From: JAQVWU01 sp964628455
Lineage (GTDB): Bacteria > Bacillota > Clostridia > Oscillospirales > CAG-272
DNA: 15,917 nt
Direction of reading: 5' to 3'
Assembly: GCA_964628455.1 (NCBI GenBank)
Contig: CAZVPD010000088.1
Coordinates: 1 to 15,917 of the forward strand
Shown: positions 1-7,137 of the stretch, piece by piece
Numbering within the stretch: the stretch's first letter is position 1
How the letters are laid out: each line of letters begins with the position of its first letter
The notes under the pieces: model-generated
Told to the model about the DNA's origin: nothing
Database searches by the model: none
What the model saw: only the letters and a program-made list of their open reading frames with translations
Program-made: the position numbers and the translations under genes

Positions 1-40
1 ATTTATTGCATTGTATCATAATTTTCAAATGGGTTCACTT

Positions 41-70
41 TTGACACCCATATCATATAATAAATATAAA
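41..70 (+). promoter_or_regulatory. Predicted sigma-70/SigA promoter upstream of the large glycosidase-like gene
   Basis: A perfect -35 hexamer TTGACA (41-46) is followed after 18 bp by TATAAA (65-70), in a very AT-rich stretch. Transcription would start near 77 and give an untranslated leader of about 95 nt before the ATG at 174. A perfect TATAAT also occurs at 56-61, but only 9 bp from the -35, too close for the same promoter. This is sequence inspection only. Confidence 0.6.
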
Positions 71-94
71 TAAAATCTGTCTTTTATCTTTATA

Positions 95-143
95 CGGCAA
101 TCTGTGCCGGCAGTTATGCTGAATCCGGAAATACAGCCGGATT
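95..143 (+). promoter_or_regulatory. Two small hairpins in the mRNA leader
   Basis: Two perfect inverted repeats lie between the predicted promoter and the first gene. CGGCA (95-99) pairs with TGCCG (105-109) across a 5-nt loop. AATCCGG (122-128) pairs with CCGGATT (137-143) across an 8-nt loop. The second is followed by ATTTATTTA rather than a continuous U run, so it is not a clear terminator. It could be a leader structure protecting or regulating the mRNA. I do not recognise a known riboswitch class. Confidence 0.4.
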
Positions 144-173
144 ATTTATTTACATAGTATGAGGGGGGTCATT

Positions 174-2333
174 ATGTCTTATACGCTTCCGCCTGTTTCC
201 GCCGGAAAAAGAATTGACTTCATGCATTTTCCAAACCGTCTTTGCTGCTTTGTTTTCCGCAACTGGGAACTGATCGAGCCGTCTGCGATGGCATCTGTCA
301 TCGGTGCCGGGGAAGAGGATATTCTTGTTCTTGCCGAAAAAATGGGCCTCCCGGTGCCTCCCGTTATAAACGCCGACTGGCGCCGGCTCGGATACATCAC
401 CGTAATCCGCGCGAACTGGCATCTTTTAAATTATAAGCAGATATGCGCCCTGCTGGGCTGGACCGGGGAGCATCTGGCGTTTACTCTGAAAGAAGACGAT
501 TTTCTTGACATCAAACTCGGTCAGGCAAAGCCGGATGCAGACGAACTCGTCTGGAAACCGCTGAGTCCGGAGGAAGAAGCGGGTCTTGCGGCAGTCCGCA
601 GCGCCGCCCTGGAATTTTATTCGTCTGTTCCGGAAGTCACCGCCGCACCGTTCGCTTTCCGGGATCTGTTTGCCGCCGTGGCGGATTCCGGACCGGCCGC
701 AGGCGAACCGAGGTTTGAAAGCCGCATCGCCTATTCGTACTGCGCACTTTACGGCGATACATTTATGGGAGATACATCCGATTCGTTTCCCGACGAGCTC
801 CTCGCGGCATACAGGGCTGTGGGTGTCAACGGAATTTGGTGCCAGGCGGTGTTATATACTCTTGTGCCCTTCCCGTTTGATCCGTCTGTTTCGGAAGGAT
901 GGGAAAAAAGGCTTTCCGGCCTTCGCGCACTTATCGGCCGTATGTCGGCTTACGGCATTAAGCTTTTTCTGTATCTCAACGAACCGAGGACCATGCCGAA
1001 CGCGTTTTTCGAAAAATATCCGCATCTCAGGGGTGTTACGGGCGGCGAATACAGTTCTCTCTGCACCTCGGTGCCCGAAATACAGGCATATCTTTATGAC
1101 AGCGCTGCTTTTATCGTAAAAAATGCGCCGGGTCTGGGAGGATTTTTTACGATAACGGCGTCGGAAAATCAAACCTCGTGCTATTCGCACCGCAGCGAAC
1201 AAAACTGCGAATGCCCGCGCTGCGGGAAGCGTCCGAAAGCGGAGGTCATCGCCGAGATCAACAGCCTGATTTATAAAGGCGCCGCGTCCGCCGATCCCGG
1301 GATAAAAATGATCGCCTGGTCATGGGGCTGGGAAGGTGAAAACACCCCGCGCATTATCGATCTGATGCCGCAGGAAGTCATTGTCATGGGCGTCAGCGAA
1401 CAGGCTGTCCGGAAGAACATCGGAGGTACCGTGATCAATGTTATCGATTATTCGATATCGGTGGTGGGACCGGGAGAATACGCGCTCTCGACCTGGAATC
1501 ATGCGCATGACGGCGGACACCGCGCTTATGCCAAATGCCAGTTCAATAATACCTGGGAATGTGCTTTTGTCCCGTTTCTTCCCGCTTATGAACAGATATA
1601 CCGACACATGACAGGGCTGATCGCAGCCGGGGTGGACGGCATGCTTCTTGACTGGACACTCGGAGGATTTCCGTCACCCACTTTTTCCATGCTGAATCCG
1701 CTATTTTATAAATCGGATTCTATACCCTCTCTGAAAGAACTTTACAGCCGGGTGTTTCCGGCGGAATCCGTTGACATTGTCGAAAAAGCCTGCGCTCTGT
1801 TCAGCGAGGCATTTGATGCGTTTCCGTTTCATATCGGTACCGCGTATACGGCGCCTCAGAATACGGGTACGGCTAACCTTCTGTATACGGTTCCGACCGG
1901 TTTTCGCGCGACAATGGTGTGTTTCCCTTATGACGATATCACTTCATGGCGGGCTGTTTTCCCTGAGGAGGTTTTCGAAGACCAGCTGCGCCTGCTCTCC
2001 GAAGGATGGGAACGCGGACTTGCGGTATTGTGCGGATTAAAAACAGACTGGCTGAAAAATTCTGCGGCGCTTACGCTGCTTGCCGATTGTTCCGAAGCGG
2101 CATACTGCCATTTCCGTTCATCGTATCTTCAGACCCGGTTTGTCAGAATACGCGAAGGCAGGACTCAGGGAAGCCTTGCCGGCATTGCCGCGGAAGAAGC
2201 CGGGCTGACGCTCCGTCTTGCCGCGGTTCAGGCCCGTAACCCCTCCGTCGGCTACGAATCATCCAACCATTATTTTTATCACCGTGCGGCACTGGCAGAA
2301 AAATACGTCAACTGCCTCTTTGTCGGGAATTGA
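174..2333 (+). CDS. Uncharacterised large protein, glycoside-hydrolase-like TIM barrel with HTH-like N-terminal region
   Basis: A 719-residue protein of unrecognised function. The ATG at 174 is chosen over the in-frame ATG at 159 because GAGGGGGG (161-168) sits 5 nt before it. No signal peptide or membrane segment is visible, so it is probably cytoplasmic. Residues about 80-116 (from NWHLLNYKQ to FLDIKLGQ) read like a helix-turn-helix-type segment and resemble the start of long hypothetical proteins I recall from Planctomycetes, Lentisphaerae and Verrucomicrobia. Residues about 185-500 alternate strands and helices as in a TIM barrel, with GIWCQA (220-225), FLYLNEP (265-271), FFTITASENQ (324-333), MIAWSWGWEG (379-388) and DGMLLDW (488-494). 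Acidic candidates for catalysis are E270, E331 and D493. A cysteine cluster, C336, C345, C347 and C350, lies just after ASENQ. The layout resembles GH20 or alpha-glucuronidase-like families, but substrate and activity are not shown. The methyltransferase gene follows after 12 nt. Confidence 0.6.
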   Translation: MSYTLPPVSAGKRIDFMHFPNRLCCFVFRNWELIEPSAMASVIGAGEEDILVLAEKMGLPVPPVINADWRRLGYITVIRANWHLLNYKQICALLGWTGEHLAFTLKEDDFLDIKLGQAKPDADELVWKPLSPEEEAGLAAVRSAALEFYSSVPEVTAAPFAFRDLFAAVADSGPAAGEPRFESRIAYSYCALYGDTFMGDTSDSFPDELLAAYRAVGVNGIWCQAVLYTLVPFPFDPSVSEGWEKRLSGLRALIGRMSAYGIKLFLYLNEPRTMPNAFFEKYPHLRGVTGGEYSSLCTSVPEIQAYLYDSAAFIVKNAPGLGGFFTITASENQTSCYSHRSEQNCECPRCGKRPKAEVIAEINSLIYKGAASADPGIKMIAWSWGWEGENTPRIIDLMPQEVIVMGVSEQAVRKNIGGTVINVIDYSISVVGPGEYALSTWNHAHDGGHRAYAKCQFNNTWECAFVPFLPAYEQIYRHMTGLIAAGVDGMLLDWTLGGFPSPTFSMLNPLFYKSDSIPSLKELYSRVFPAESVDIVEKACALFSEAFDAFPFHIGTAYTAPQNTGTANLLYTVPTGFRATMVCFPYDDITSWRAVFPEEVFEDQLRLLSEGWERGLAVLCGLKTDWLKNSAALTLLADCSEAAYCHFRSSYLQTRFVRIREGRTQGSLAGIAAEEAGLTLRLAAVQARNPSVGYESSNHYFYHRAALAEKYVNCLFVGN

Positions 2334-2345
2334 GGAAGAGCTCCG

Positions 2346-3533
2346 TTGAAAGAAATAATTCGGAAAGCGACGGACGGCCGCACATTGAAAAAAATTGTGC
2401 TGAGCCGTCCGTCGGACAAAACAATCGTAAAAACAACGGCTTCTCTCTTTGAAAAAGGAGGGCTGCCTTATATGCAGTTTGAAACGCTTCACACAGACGG
2501 AAAGGCCACACATGTCAATGTATCCGCCGAGAGTGCAGGGGAGTATGCCGAACGTATTTTCAGGGAAGGATACAGGCAGGCGGACATCCTTGCTGCCGGA
2601 GGTTCCTGCACCGTCTTGATTTCTTCATCGGGCGCAATGCATATAAAAAACAATATAAAAAACGCCCCCGCTGCGGAAATCAGACAGCACGACAGCGAGA
2701 AACATTATATCCTCAACGAAAAGAGCGCGTATCCTTTTTTATATCTGCTGGGCATTTCCGATGAAAACGGACGCGTTTTCGATAAAAAACGTGCGAAATA
2801 CAGGCAGATCAATCGTTTTCTGGAGATCATCGGGGACATTTACGATAAACTTCCGCAGGGCAGACTCATTCTGTGCGACCTGTGCTGCGGAAAAGGTTAC
2901 CTGACCTTTGCGGTTTACTGGTATCTGACAGAAAAAATGGGGCGGACCGCCGATATGTACGGCGTTGACCTTAAAAGCGACGTGATCGCGGAATGCTCGG
3001 ATTTTGCGCAACGACTCGGTTTCACGGGTCTGCATTTTATACACGGAGACGCATATAACTTCACGCCGCCCGGACGTCCGGCGCTTGTGATATCCCTCCA
3101 TGCCTGTGATACGGCGACCGACATCGTCCTTGCGGGCGCCGTAAAACAGGAGGCGGAGGTGATTTTGTCCACTCCGTGCTGCCATCACGAACTGAACAGT
3201 CAGATCGACTGCCCTCCGCTTGCTTTTATTACGGAACATTCGATCCTTCGTCAGAAACTGTGTGACGCGGCAACCGACGCGCTGCGGACCCTTCGCCTGC
3301 AGGCTGAGGGTTATGACGCGGCCGCCATCGAACTGATTGATCCTGATGAGACGCCTAAAAATGTGCTGCTTCGTGCCGTCAGAAATAAAAAGAATCTCAC
3401 TGCGGGAATGAAAGAGGCTCTCCTTAAGGAATACGAAGACGCCTGCACGGTCCTCGGCGCCGCGCCGATGCTTGACCGGCTGCTCCGGAATACCGGAAAT
3501 TCGGGAAATCCCGTAAATTCCGTAAATTATTGA
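2346..3533 (+). CDS. SAM-dependent methyltransferase, Methyltransf_32-like
   Basis: A 395-residue protein with a Rossmann methyltransferase domain at about residues 150-345. Motif I is DLCCGKG (178-184). An acidic strand end GVDLK (206-210) probably binds the SAM ribose. SLHACDTATD (250-259) and STPCCHHEL (275-283) match the LHAC and CCHH signatures known from the TRMT13/METTL25-like Methyltransf_32 family. Residues 1-115 form an uncharacterised N-terminal region. Substrate unknown; the family includes RNA methyltransferases, so RNA is a reasonable guess only. The start is TTG at 2346, supported by GAGGAAGAG (2332-2340) 5 nt before it; the first in-frame ATG, at 2472, would remove 42 residues that look like part of the fold. 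It lies 12 nt after the preceding stop, so the two are probably cotranscribed. The last 14 residues are a 9-nt repeat tail, listed separately. Confidence 0.8.
   Translation: MKEIIRKATDGRTLKKIVLSRPSDKTIVKTTASLFEKGGLPYMQFETLHTDGKATHVNVSAESAGEYAERIFREGYRQADILAAGGSCTVLISSSGAMHIKNNIKNAPAAEIRQHDSEKHYILNEKSAYPFLYLLGISDENGRVFDKKRAKYRQINRFLEIIGDIYDKLPQGRLILCDLCCGKGYLTFAVYWYLTEKMGRTADMYGVDLKSDVIAECSDFAQRLGFTGLHFIHGDAYNFTPPGRPALVISLHACDTATDIVLAGAVKQEAEVILSTPCCHHELNSQIDCPPLAFITEHSILRQKLCDAATDALRTLRLQAEGYDAAAIELIDPDETPKNVLLRAVRNKKNLTAGMKEALLKEYEDACTVLGAAPMLDRLLRNTGNSGNPVNSVNY
3489..3533 (+). repeat. Degenerate 9-nt tandem repeat ending the methyltransferase gene
   Basis: Five consecutive 9-nt units each begin with AAT in frame: AATACCGGA, AATTCGGGA, AATCCCGTA, AATTCCGTA, AATTATTGA. 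They encode Asn-X-Gly or Asn-X-Val three times over, and the last unit supplies the TGA stop. The DNA also has partial dyad symmetry around CGGGAAATCCCG, and seven T residues follow at 3535-3541, but about a dozen bases separate the stem from the T run. A terminator role is therefore doubtful. Confidence 0.65.
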
Positions 3534-3597
3534 ATTTTTTTCTCCCGGAAAAACCGCGTGTTCACGTCCGGTCTTGATTCAGCCCCGGCCTTTGCGC

Positions 3598-3617
3598 CCG
3601 GGATTCGTTTATCCCGG
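3598..3617. other. Intergenic hairpin, possible weak terminator or structural element
   Basis: CCGGGAT (3598-3604) and ATCCCGG (3611-3617) form a perfect 7-bp stem with a 6-nt loop in the 191-bp gap (3534-3724) between the methyltransferase and the pyridoxal kinase. T-rich runs begin only at about 3644, too far downstream for a textbook intrinsic terminator. The rest of the gap holds the promoter listed next and no convincing gene; a 63-codon open frame over 3574-3765 lacks a ribosome binding site and overlaps the kinase start. Confidence 0.4.
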
Positions 3618-3677
3618 CATTCAGATACAGATTGCAGGCAATATTTGTTTTTTGTTAATTTTTTTGCGAGGATTTTA

Positions 3678-3686
3678 TGTTATAAT
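3678..3686 (+). promoter_or_regulatory. Predicted extended -10 promoter for the kinase operon
   Basis: TGTTATAAT (3678-3686) is a perfect extended -10 element (TG, one base, TATAAT). No good -35 lies at 16-18 bp; TTGTTA (3652-3657) is 23 bp away. Extended -10 promoters can work without a strong -35. Start of transcription would be near 3693, leaving about 32 nt of leader that includes the AAGGGG ribosome binding site at 3711-3716. Confidence 0.6.
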
Positions 3687-3724
3687 CATATTTAAACGAT
3701 TGTTTTATAAAAGGGGCTTTACAG

Positions 3725-4576
3725 ATGAACCGCATGATTCCTCCGCGTGTCGCCGCGATACATGACTTGAGCGGATTCGGGCGATGTGCCCTGACCGTAG
3801 TCATACCGACGCTTGCCGTGATGGGCATTCAGCCCGTGCCTATGCCGACAGCGCTTCTTTCAACGCATACAGGGGGGTTCGGCGATTTCACTTTCCTCGA
3901 TTTAACCTCGGAAATGGAGAAGATCTCCCGTCACTGGCAGAAACTCGGGATCACGTTCAGCGCCGTTTACAGCGGTTTTCTGGGGAGCGGTAAGCAGTGT
4001 TCCCTCGTTGCTTCCTTTATCGAGAAGTTCCGCAGCGAGGATACTGTCGTGATGGTCGACCCTGTAATGGGTGATGACGGCCGCCTTTATGCGACGGTTA
4101 CCCCTGAAATAACCGCAGGCATGTTAAAACTGATTTCCGCTGCCGATATCGTCACGCCCAATGTTACGGAAACGAAGATCCTGCTTGGTATGACAAACGT
4201 CGGGGGAGAAGAAAACCAGACGCTGAGCGAATCCGAAGCCGGGGAATACCTCAGGGCGCTGACCGGCCTCGGTCCGGGCGAAGCGGTCATAACAGGCATT
4301 CATATGGGAAGCGATATCGTTTCCGCAAGCCTGGAAAAGGGGAAAAATCCTGTTTTTTTCGCGCAGCCGCGTATTAGCGCGGGATATCCCGGAACAGGCG
4401 ACCTGTTCGCTTCGGTGTTGCTCGGACGCAGGCTTAAGGGCGATTCTCTGGCTGCCGCTTCCGCGGCGGCGTCCGCTTTTGTCTGTGACGTTCTCCGCGG
4501 CTCCTCGCAAAGCGGACAGCCGGTCCGCGACGGAGTCCTTCTTGAAAAATATCTTTATAAACTGATCGGGGAATAA
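3725..4576 (+). CDS. Pyridoxal/pyridoxamine kinase (PdxK/PdxY type, ribokinase superfamily)
   Basis: A 283-residue cytoplasmic kinase that phosphorylates B6 vitamers at the 5' hydroxyl with ATP, trapping them as PLP precursors. The N-terminus AAIHDLSGFGR (10-20) and STHTGGFGDF (46-55) are typical of pyridoxamine/pyridoxal kinases. VDPVMGDDG (111-119) and TPNVTE (144-149) are ribokinase-fold core motifs. AGYPGTGDLFAS (219-230) carries the anion-hole GTGD with the expected catalytic base D226. Length is normal for the family. The ATG at 3725 has AAGGGG 8 nt upstream; an ATG three codons later is an alternative. It heads a run with an ECF S component 25 nt downstream and a cyclase-family enzyme, which suggests vitamin salvage. 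A related possibility is activity on hydroxymethylpyrimidine, as ThiD belongs to the same superfamily, so pdxK, pdxY and thiD-like symbols are not separated here. Confidence 0.88.
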   Translation: MNRMIPPRVAAIHDLSGFGRCALTVVIPTLAVMGIQPVPMPTALLSTHTGGFGDFTFLDLTSEMEKISRHWQKLGITFSAVYSGFLGSGKQCSLVASFIEKFRSEDTVVMVDPVMGDDGRLYATVTPEITAGMLKLISAADIVTPNVTETKILLGMTNVGGEENQTLSESEAGEYLRALTGLGPGEAVITGIHMGSDIVSASLEKGKNPVFFAQPRISAGYPGTGDLFASVLLGRRLKGDSLAAASAAASAFVCDVLRGSSQSGQPVRDGVLLEKYLYKLIGE

Positions 4577-4601
4577 GCCGACCTATGAAAAGGAAATATC
4601 T

Positions 4602-5108
4602 ATGAGACACCATACCGGAAAAATCGTATTGGCTTCTGTTTTTGCCGCGCTTATATTTGTTGTCACGGCCTATCTGCCGAGGTTTCCCGTCGCATCGGGA
4701 TATATCCACTTCGGAGATGCGTTCATTTATATCGCTTCCTGCCTGCTTCCGATGCCTTATGCCGCGGCCGCAGCCGCTATAGGAGCAGCCGCGGCGGATA
4801 CGCTGACAGGATTCGCTGTCTGGGCACCGGCTACTCTGGTTATCAAGGCGGTTATGGTTTTGGCTTTCAATCCTCGTATTTATAAGATAGCGGCTCCGCG
4901 TAATATGGCGGCGGCTGTACTGGCCGGTATAATCGGAACGGCGGGATATTACTTATATGAAGCGCTTGTCATATCGAGTTTTGCGGTCGCTCTCGAAAGT
5001 GTTCCGTTTAATCTGATACAGGGGGCCGGAAGCGCGGTCATCTTTGCCGTCGCGGCGTTTGCGCTCGATAAAGCCGATATAAAAAAAATAACGGGCACCG
5101 GGATTTGA
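4602..5108 (+). CDS. ECF transporter S component, probably for a B6- or pyrimidine-type vitamin
   Basis: A 168-residue integral membrane protein with about five or six hydrophobic segments (roughly 8-25, 38-56, 58-72, 76-90, 102-122 and 132-155). Residues YIHFGDAFIYIASCLLP (34-50) and FNLIQGAGSAV (136-146) match S components of energy-coupling factor importers, small proteins that bind a vitamin and share the EcfT/EcfA1/EcfA2 energising module. No EcfT or EcfA gene lies here, which fits the group II arrangement where the module is encoded elsewhere. The start has AAAAGGAAA about 6 nt upstream. The adjacent pyridoxal kinase suggests a pyridoxine-like substrate; predicted S components named PdxU or HmpT occur beside such kinases. 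Riboflavin or another vitamin cannot be excluded. Confidence 0.8.
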   Translation: MRHHTGKIVLASVFAALIFVVTAYLPRFPVASGYIHFGDAFIYIASCLLPMPYAAAAAAIGAAAADTLTGFAVWAPATLVIKAVMVLAFNPRIYKIAAPRNMAAAVLAGIIGTAGYYLYEALVISSFAVALESVPFNLIQGAGSAVIFAVAAFALDKADIKKITGTGI

Positions 5109-5114
5109 CTGTCT

Positions 5115-5717
5115 ATGAAAATTTATGACCTGACCAGAACGATATCCGACAGAACCGAAGTCTATGCGGGTGATCCCCCTCCCCTGCGTTTCGGTATTAT
5201 GAGCCTTCCCGGCGATGTGTGTAATCTGAGCGGTATAAAGCTTAGCCTGCATACGGGGACGCATGCCGATGCTCCCCTTCATTTTATCGAGAACGGCCTG
5301 TCCGTCGACATGCTGCCGCCGGAACATTTTGCCGGACGGGCATACGCGGCGCGGATAGAAACGTCCGGAGGAGTGATAAAAACGGGGGATATCAGAGAGG
5401 CGCTGACTCATCTGGAAGGGGAAAAGCTGCTGGTTCTGTGTACCGGACACGAGAGTTTTGAGAACATTCCCGTTTTTGAAAGCGACATCGGCGCTTTGCT
5501 TTCTTCGTATGGGATTATAACGCTTGCATCCGACCTGCCGTCTGTGGAACCTGCGGAAAAGACGCACCGCGATTTGCTCGGGCACGGCATCGTGATCATC
5601 GAAGCGCTGACCGGTCTCGGTTCTTTGCCGGAAGACCGTTTCTTTCTTTATGCGGCGCCCCTAAAAATCAAAGAGGGGGACGGCTCACCCCTCCGGGCGC
5701 TGGCTGTTTTCGGATAA
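5115..5717 (+). CDS. Cyclase-family hydrolase, kynurenine formamidase-like
   Basis: A 200-residue metal-dependent hydrolase of the cyclase family (PF04199), whose members include bacterial arylformamidase KynB and isatin hydrolase. The signature LHTGTHADAPLHF (45-57) gives the metal ligands H46, H50, D52 and H56. Later conserved positions are D140 in SDLPSVE, H151 and E163 in the segment ending IIEALTGL. YAGDPPP (17-23) is the usual N-terminal motif. Length is typical and there is no signal peptide. The gene starts 6 nt after the S-component stop, with only a weak ribosome binding site, so translational coupling is likely. No tryptophan-catabolism genes are nearby. Its place beside a B6-type kinase and transporter suggests hydrolysis of an amide- or formyl-containing vitamin breakdown product; this is inference. 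Confidence 0.82.
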   Translation: MKIYDLTRTISDRTEVYAGDPPPLRFGIMSLPGDVCNLSGIKLSLHTGTHADAPLHFIENGLSVDMLPPEHFAGRAYAARIETSGGVIKTGDIREALTHLEGEKLLVLCTGHESFENIPVFESDIGALLSSYGIITLASDLPSVEPAEKTHRDLLGHGIVIIEALTGLGSLPEDRFFLYAAPLKIKEGDGSPLRALAVFG

Positions 5718-5762
5718 GCGTTAAATCGCGGAATCATTTTAAATACTTTACAAGGAGTTTGT

Positions 5763-7019
5763 ATGTCGGACGAAATATACAGGTATGTGGAATCTCTGTG
5801 CATAGAGGCTAAAGCAGCATCCGGTTCACTCGCCGGTTCATCTTCAGCCCGGAAGAACGCCGTTCTCCTGGCAGTCGGCGAAGCTCTGATTGAACGCGAA
5901 AGCGAAATAGCCGCAGCCAATGCCGATGACCTTGAAAATGCGGAGGCTAACGGCGTGCCTAAAACCATGCTCGACCGTCTGAAACTGGACGGCGCACGTA
6001 TACGGTCTATAGCCGCATCCCTGAGGGAGCTTGCCGCCCTGCCGGATCCTGTCGGCAGCGGCGACAGATGGGTTCGTCCGAACGGACTTATTATTTCAAG
6101 GATACGAGTCCCCCTCGGAACCGTCGGAATCATCTATGAAGCAAGGCCCAATGTGACGGTTGACGCCGCTGCCATATGCATGAAAACAGGCAATGCGTGC
6201 GTACTTCGCGGCGGAAAAGAAGCGCTCAACACCAATCGAATACTGGTCGGGATCATGTGCGACGTCCTTGAGGCACAGGGACTGAACAGGCATGCTGTCG
6301 GTCTTATCACCCGCACCGAACGGGAAGGCGCTGCCGCCCTGATGCAGATGAAGGGTAAAATCGATGTTCTGATTCCCAGGGGAGGAGCGGAGCTTATCCG
6401 TTCGGTGGTTGAAAATGCCCGTGTTCCGGTGATCGAAACGGGAGCCGGGAACTGTCATCTGTATGCAGATGCATCGGCCGATTTGAATATGGCACTTTCG
6501 GTTGCGGTCAACGCCAAAACGTCGCGGCCGTCGGTCTGCAATGCCGTGGAAACGCTGCTGGTTCACCGCAGCATAGCCGGCGAATTTTTGCCGCGTTTTT
6601 CGGAAGCGGTGAAACCCTGGTCGGTTGAAATACGCGGCTGTCCGGAAACAGCCGGGATTCTGCCCGGAATAAAAGAAGCGTCGGAAGACGATTATTACAG
6701 GGAATTCAACGACTATATCATCGCTGTCCGTGTGGTCGGCGATGTGGGAGAGGCGATCGTTCATATAAACAAATACGGAACAGGCCACAGCGAGGCGATT
6801 ATTACGCGCGATATGCTTTCAGCCGAACGTTTTCGCAGAGAAGTTGACGCCGCTGCCGTTTATGTCAACGCTTCGACTCGGTTTACCGACGGCGCCGAAT
6901 TCGGTTTCGGCGCAGAGATAGGCATTTCTACGCAAAAACTTCATGCCAGGGGACCGATGGGACTTGCCGAAATGACTACAGTCAAATATCTGATCGACGG
7001 TGACGGACAGGTCAGATGA
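5763..7019 (+). CDS. proA: Gamma-glutamyl phosphate reductase (glutamate-5-semialdehyde dehydrogenase)
   Basis: A 418-residue cytoplasmic enzyme that reduces gamma-glutamyl phosphate to glutamate-5-semialdehyde with NADPH, the second step of proline synthesis. It is full length for ProA and belongs to the aldehyde dehydrogenase superfamily. VPLGTVGIIYEARPNVT (116-132), KTGNACVLRGGKEA (141-154) and IPRGGAELI (204-212) are diagnostic. The catalytic cysteine is C259 in SRPSVCNAVET. NASTRFTDGAEFGFGAEIGIST (369-390) is the conserved C-terminal block. The start has AGGAG (5752-5756) 6 nt upstream. It follows the cyclase gene by 45 nt without a visible terminator, so it may be read from the same promoter. 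proB, the usual partner, is not in this window. Confidence 0.96.
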   Translation: MSDEIYRYVESLCIEAKAASGSLAGSSSARKNAVLLAVGEALIERESEIAAANADDLENAEANGVPKTMLDRLKLDGARIRSIAASLRELAALPDPVGSGDRWVRPNGLIISRIRVPLGTVGIIYEARPNVTVDAAAICMKTGNACVLRGGKEALNTNRILVGIMCDVLEAQGLNRHAVGLITRTEREGAAALMQMKGKIDVLIPRGGAELIRSVVENARVPVIETGAGNCHLYADASADLNMALSVAVNAKTSRPSVCNAVETLLVHRSIAGEFLPRFSEAVKPWSVEIRGCPETAGILPGIKEASEDDYYREFNDYIIAVRVVGDVGEAIVHINKYGTGHSEAIITRDMLSAERFRREVDAAAVYVNASTRFTDGAEFGFGAEIGISTQKLHARGPMGLAEMTTVKYLIDGDGQVR

Positions 7020-7056
7020 TTCCTTGCTTTTTATTGTAAAAAAGAGCGGAATCCAA

Positions 7057-7095
7057 GTGAAACTTCACGAAACCGTCACAATAATATTTTATAAT
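7057..7095 (+). promoter_or_regulatory. Predicted promoter region of the Gld-like ABC operon, with palindrome
   Basis: A perfect TATAAT lies at 7090-7095 in the 118-bp gap before the ABC ATPase gene, but no convincing -35 is found 16-18 bp upstream. GTGAA (7057-7061) and TTCAC (7064-7068) make a small perfect dyad in the place where an activator or repressor might bind. Transcription would start near 7102. The gap contains nothing else recognisable; there is no clear terminator after proA. Confidence 0.45.
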
Positions 7096-7137
7096 CAATT
7101 ACATTGGTCAAATTATTATCGGGAGTAAATATACATT

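Noticed and set aside
3574..3765. 63-codon + strand open frame in the gap before the kinase
   Set aside because: No ribosome binding site, spans the predicted promoter and overlaps the kinase start in another frame.
4953..5585. 210-codon minus-strand open frame
   Set aside because: Antisense to the S component and cyclase genes; no ribosome binding site and no family resemblance.
6096..6788. 230-codon minus-strand open frame
   Set aside because: Entirely inside proA, whose motifs and catalytic cysteine are clear on the + strand.
7026..7042. Possible terminator after proA from complementary T and A runs
   Set aside because: The stem is almost purely A-T and short, with no following T run; it is likely just AT-rich intergenic DNA.
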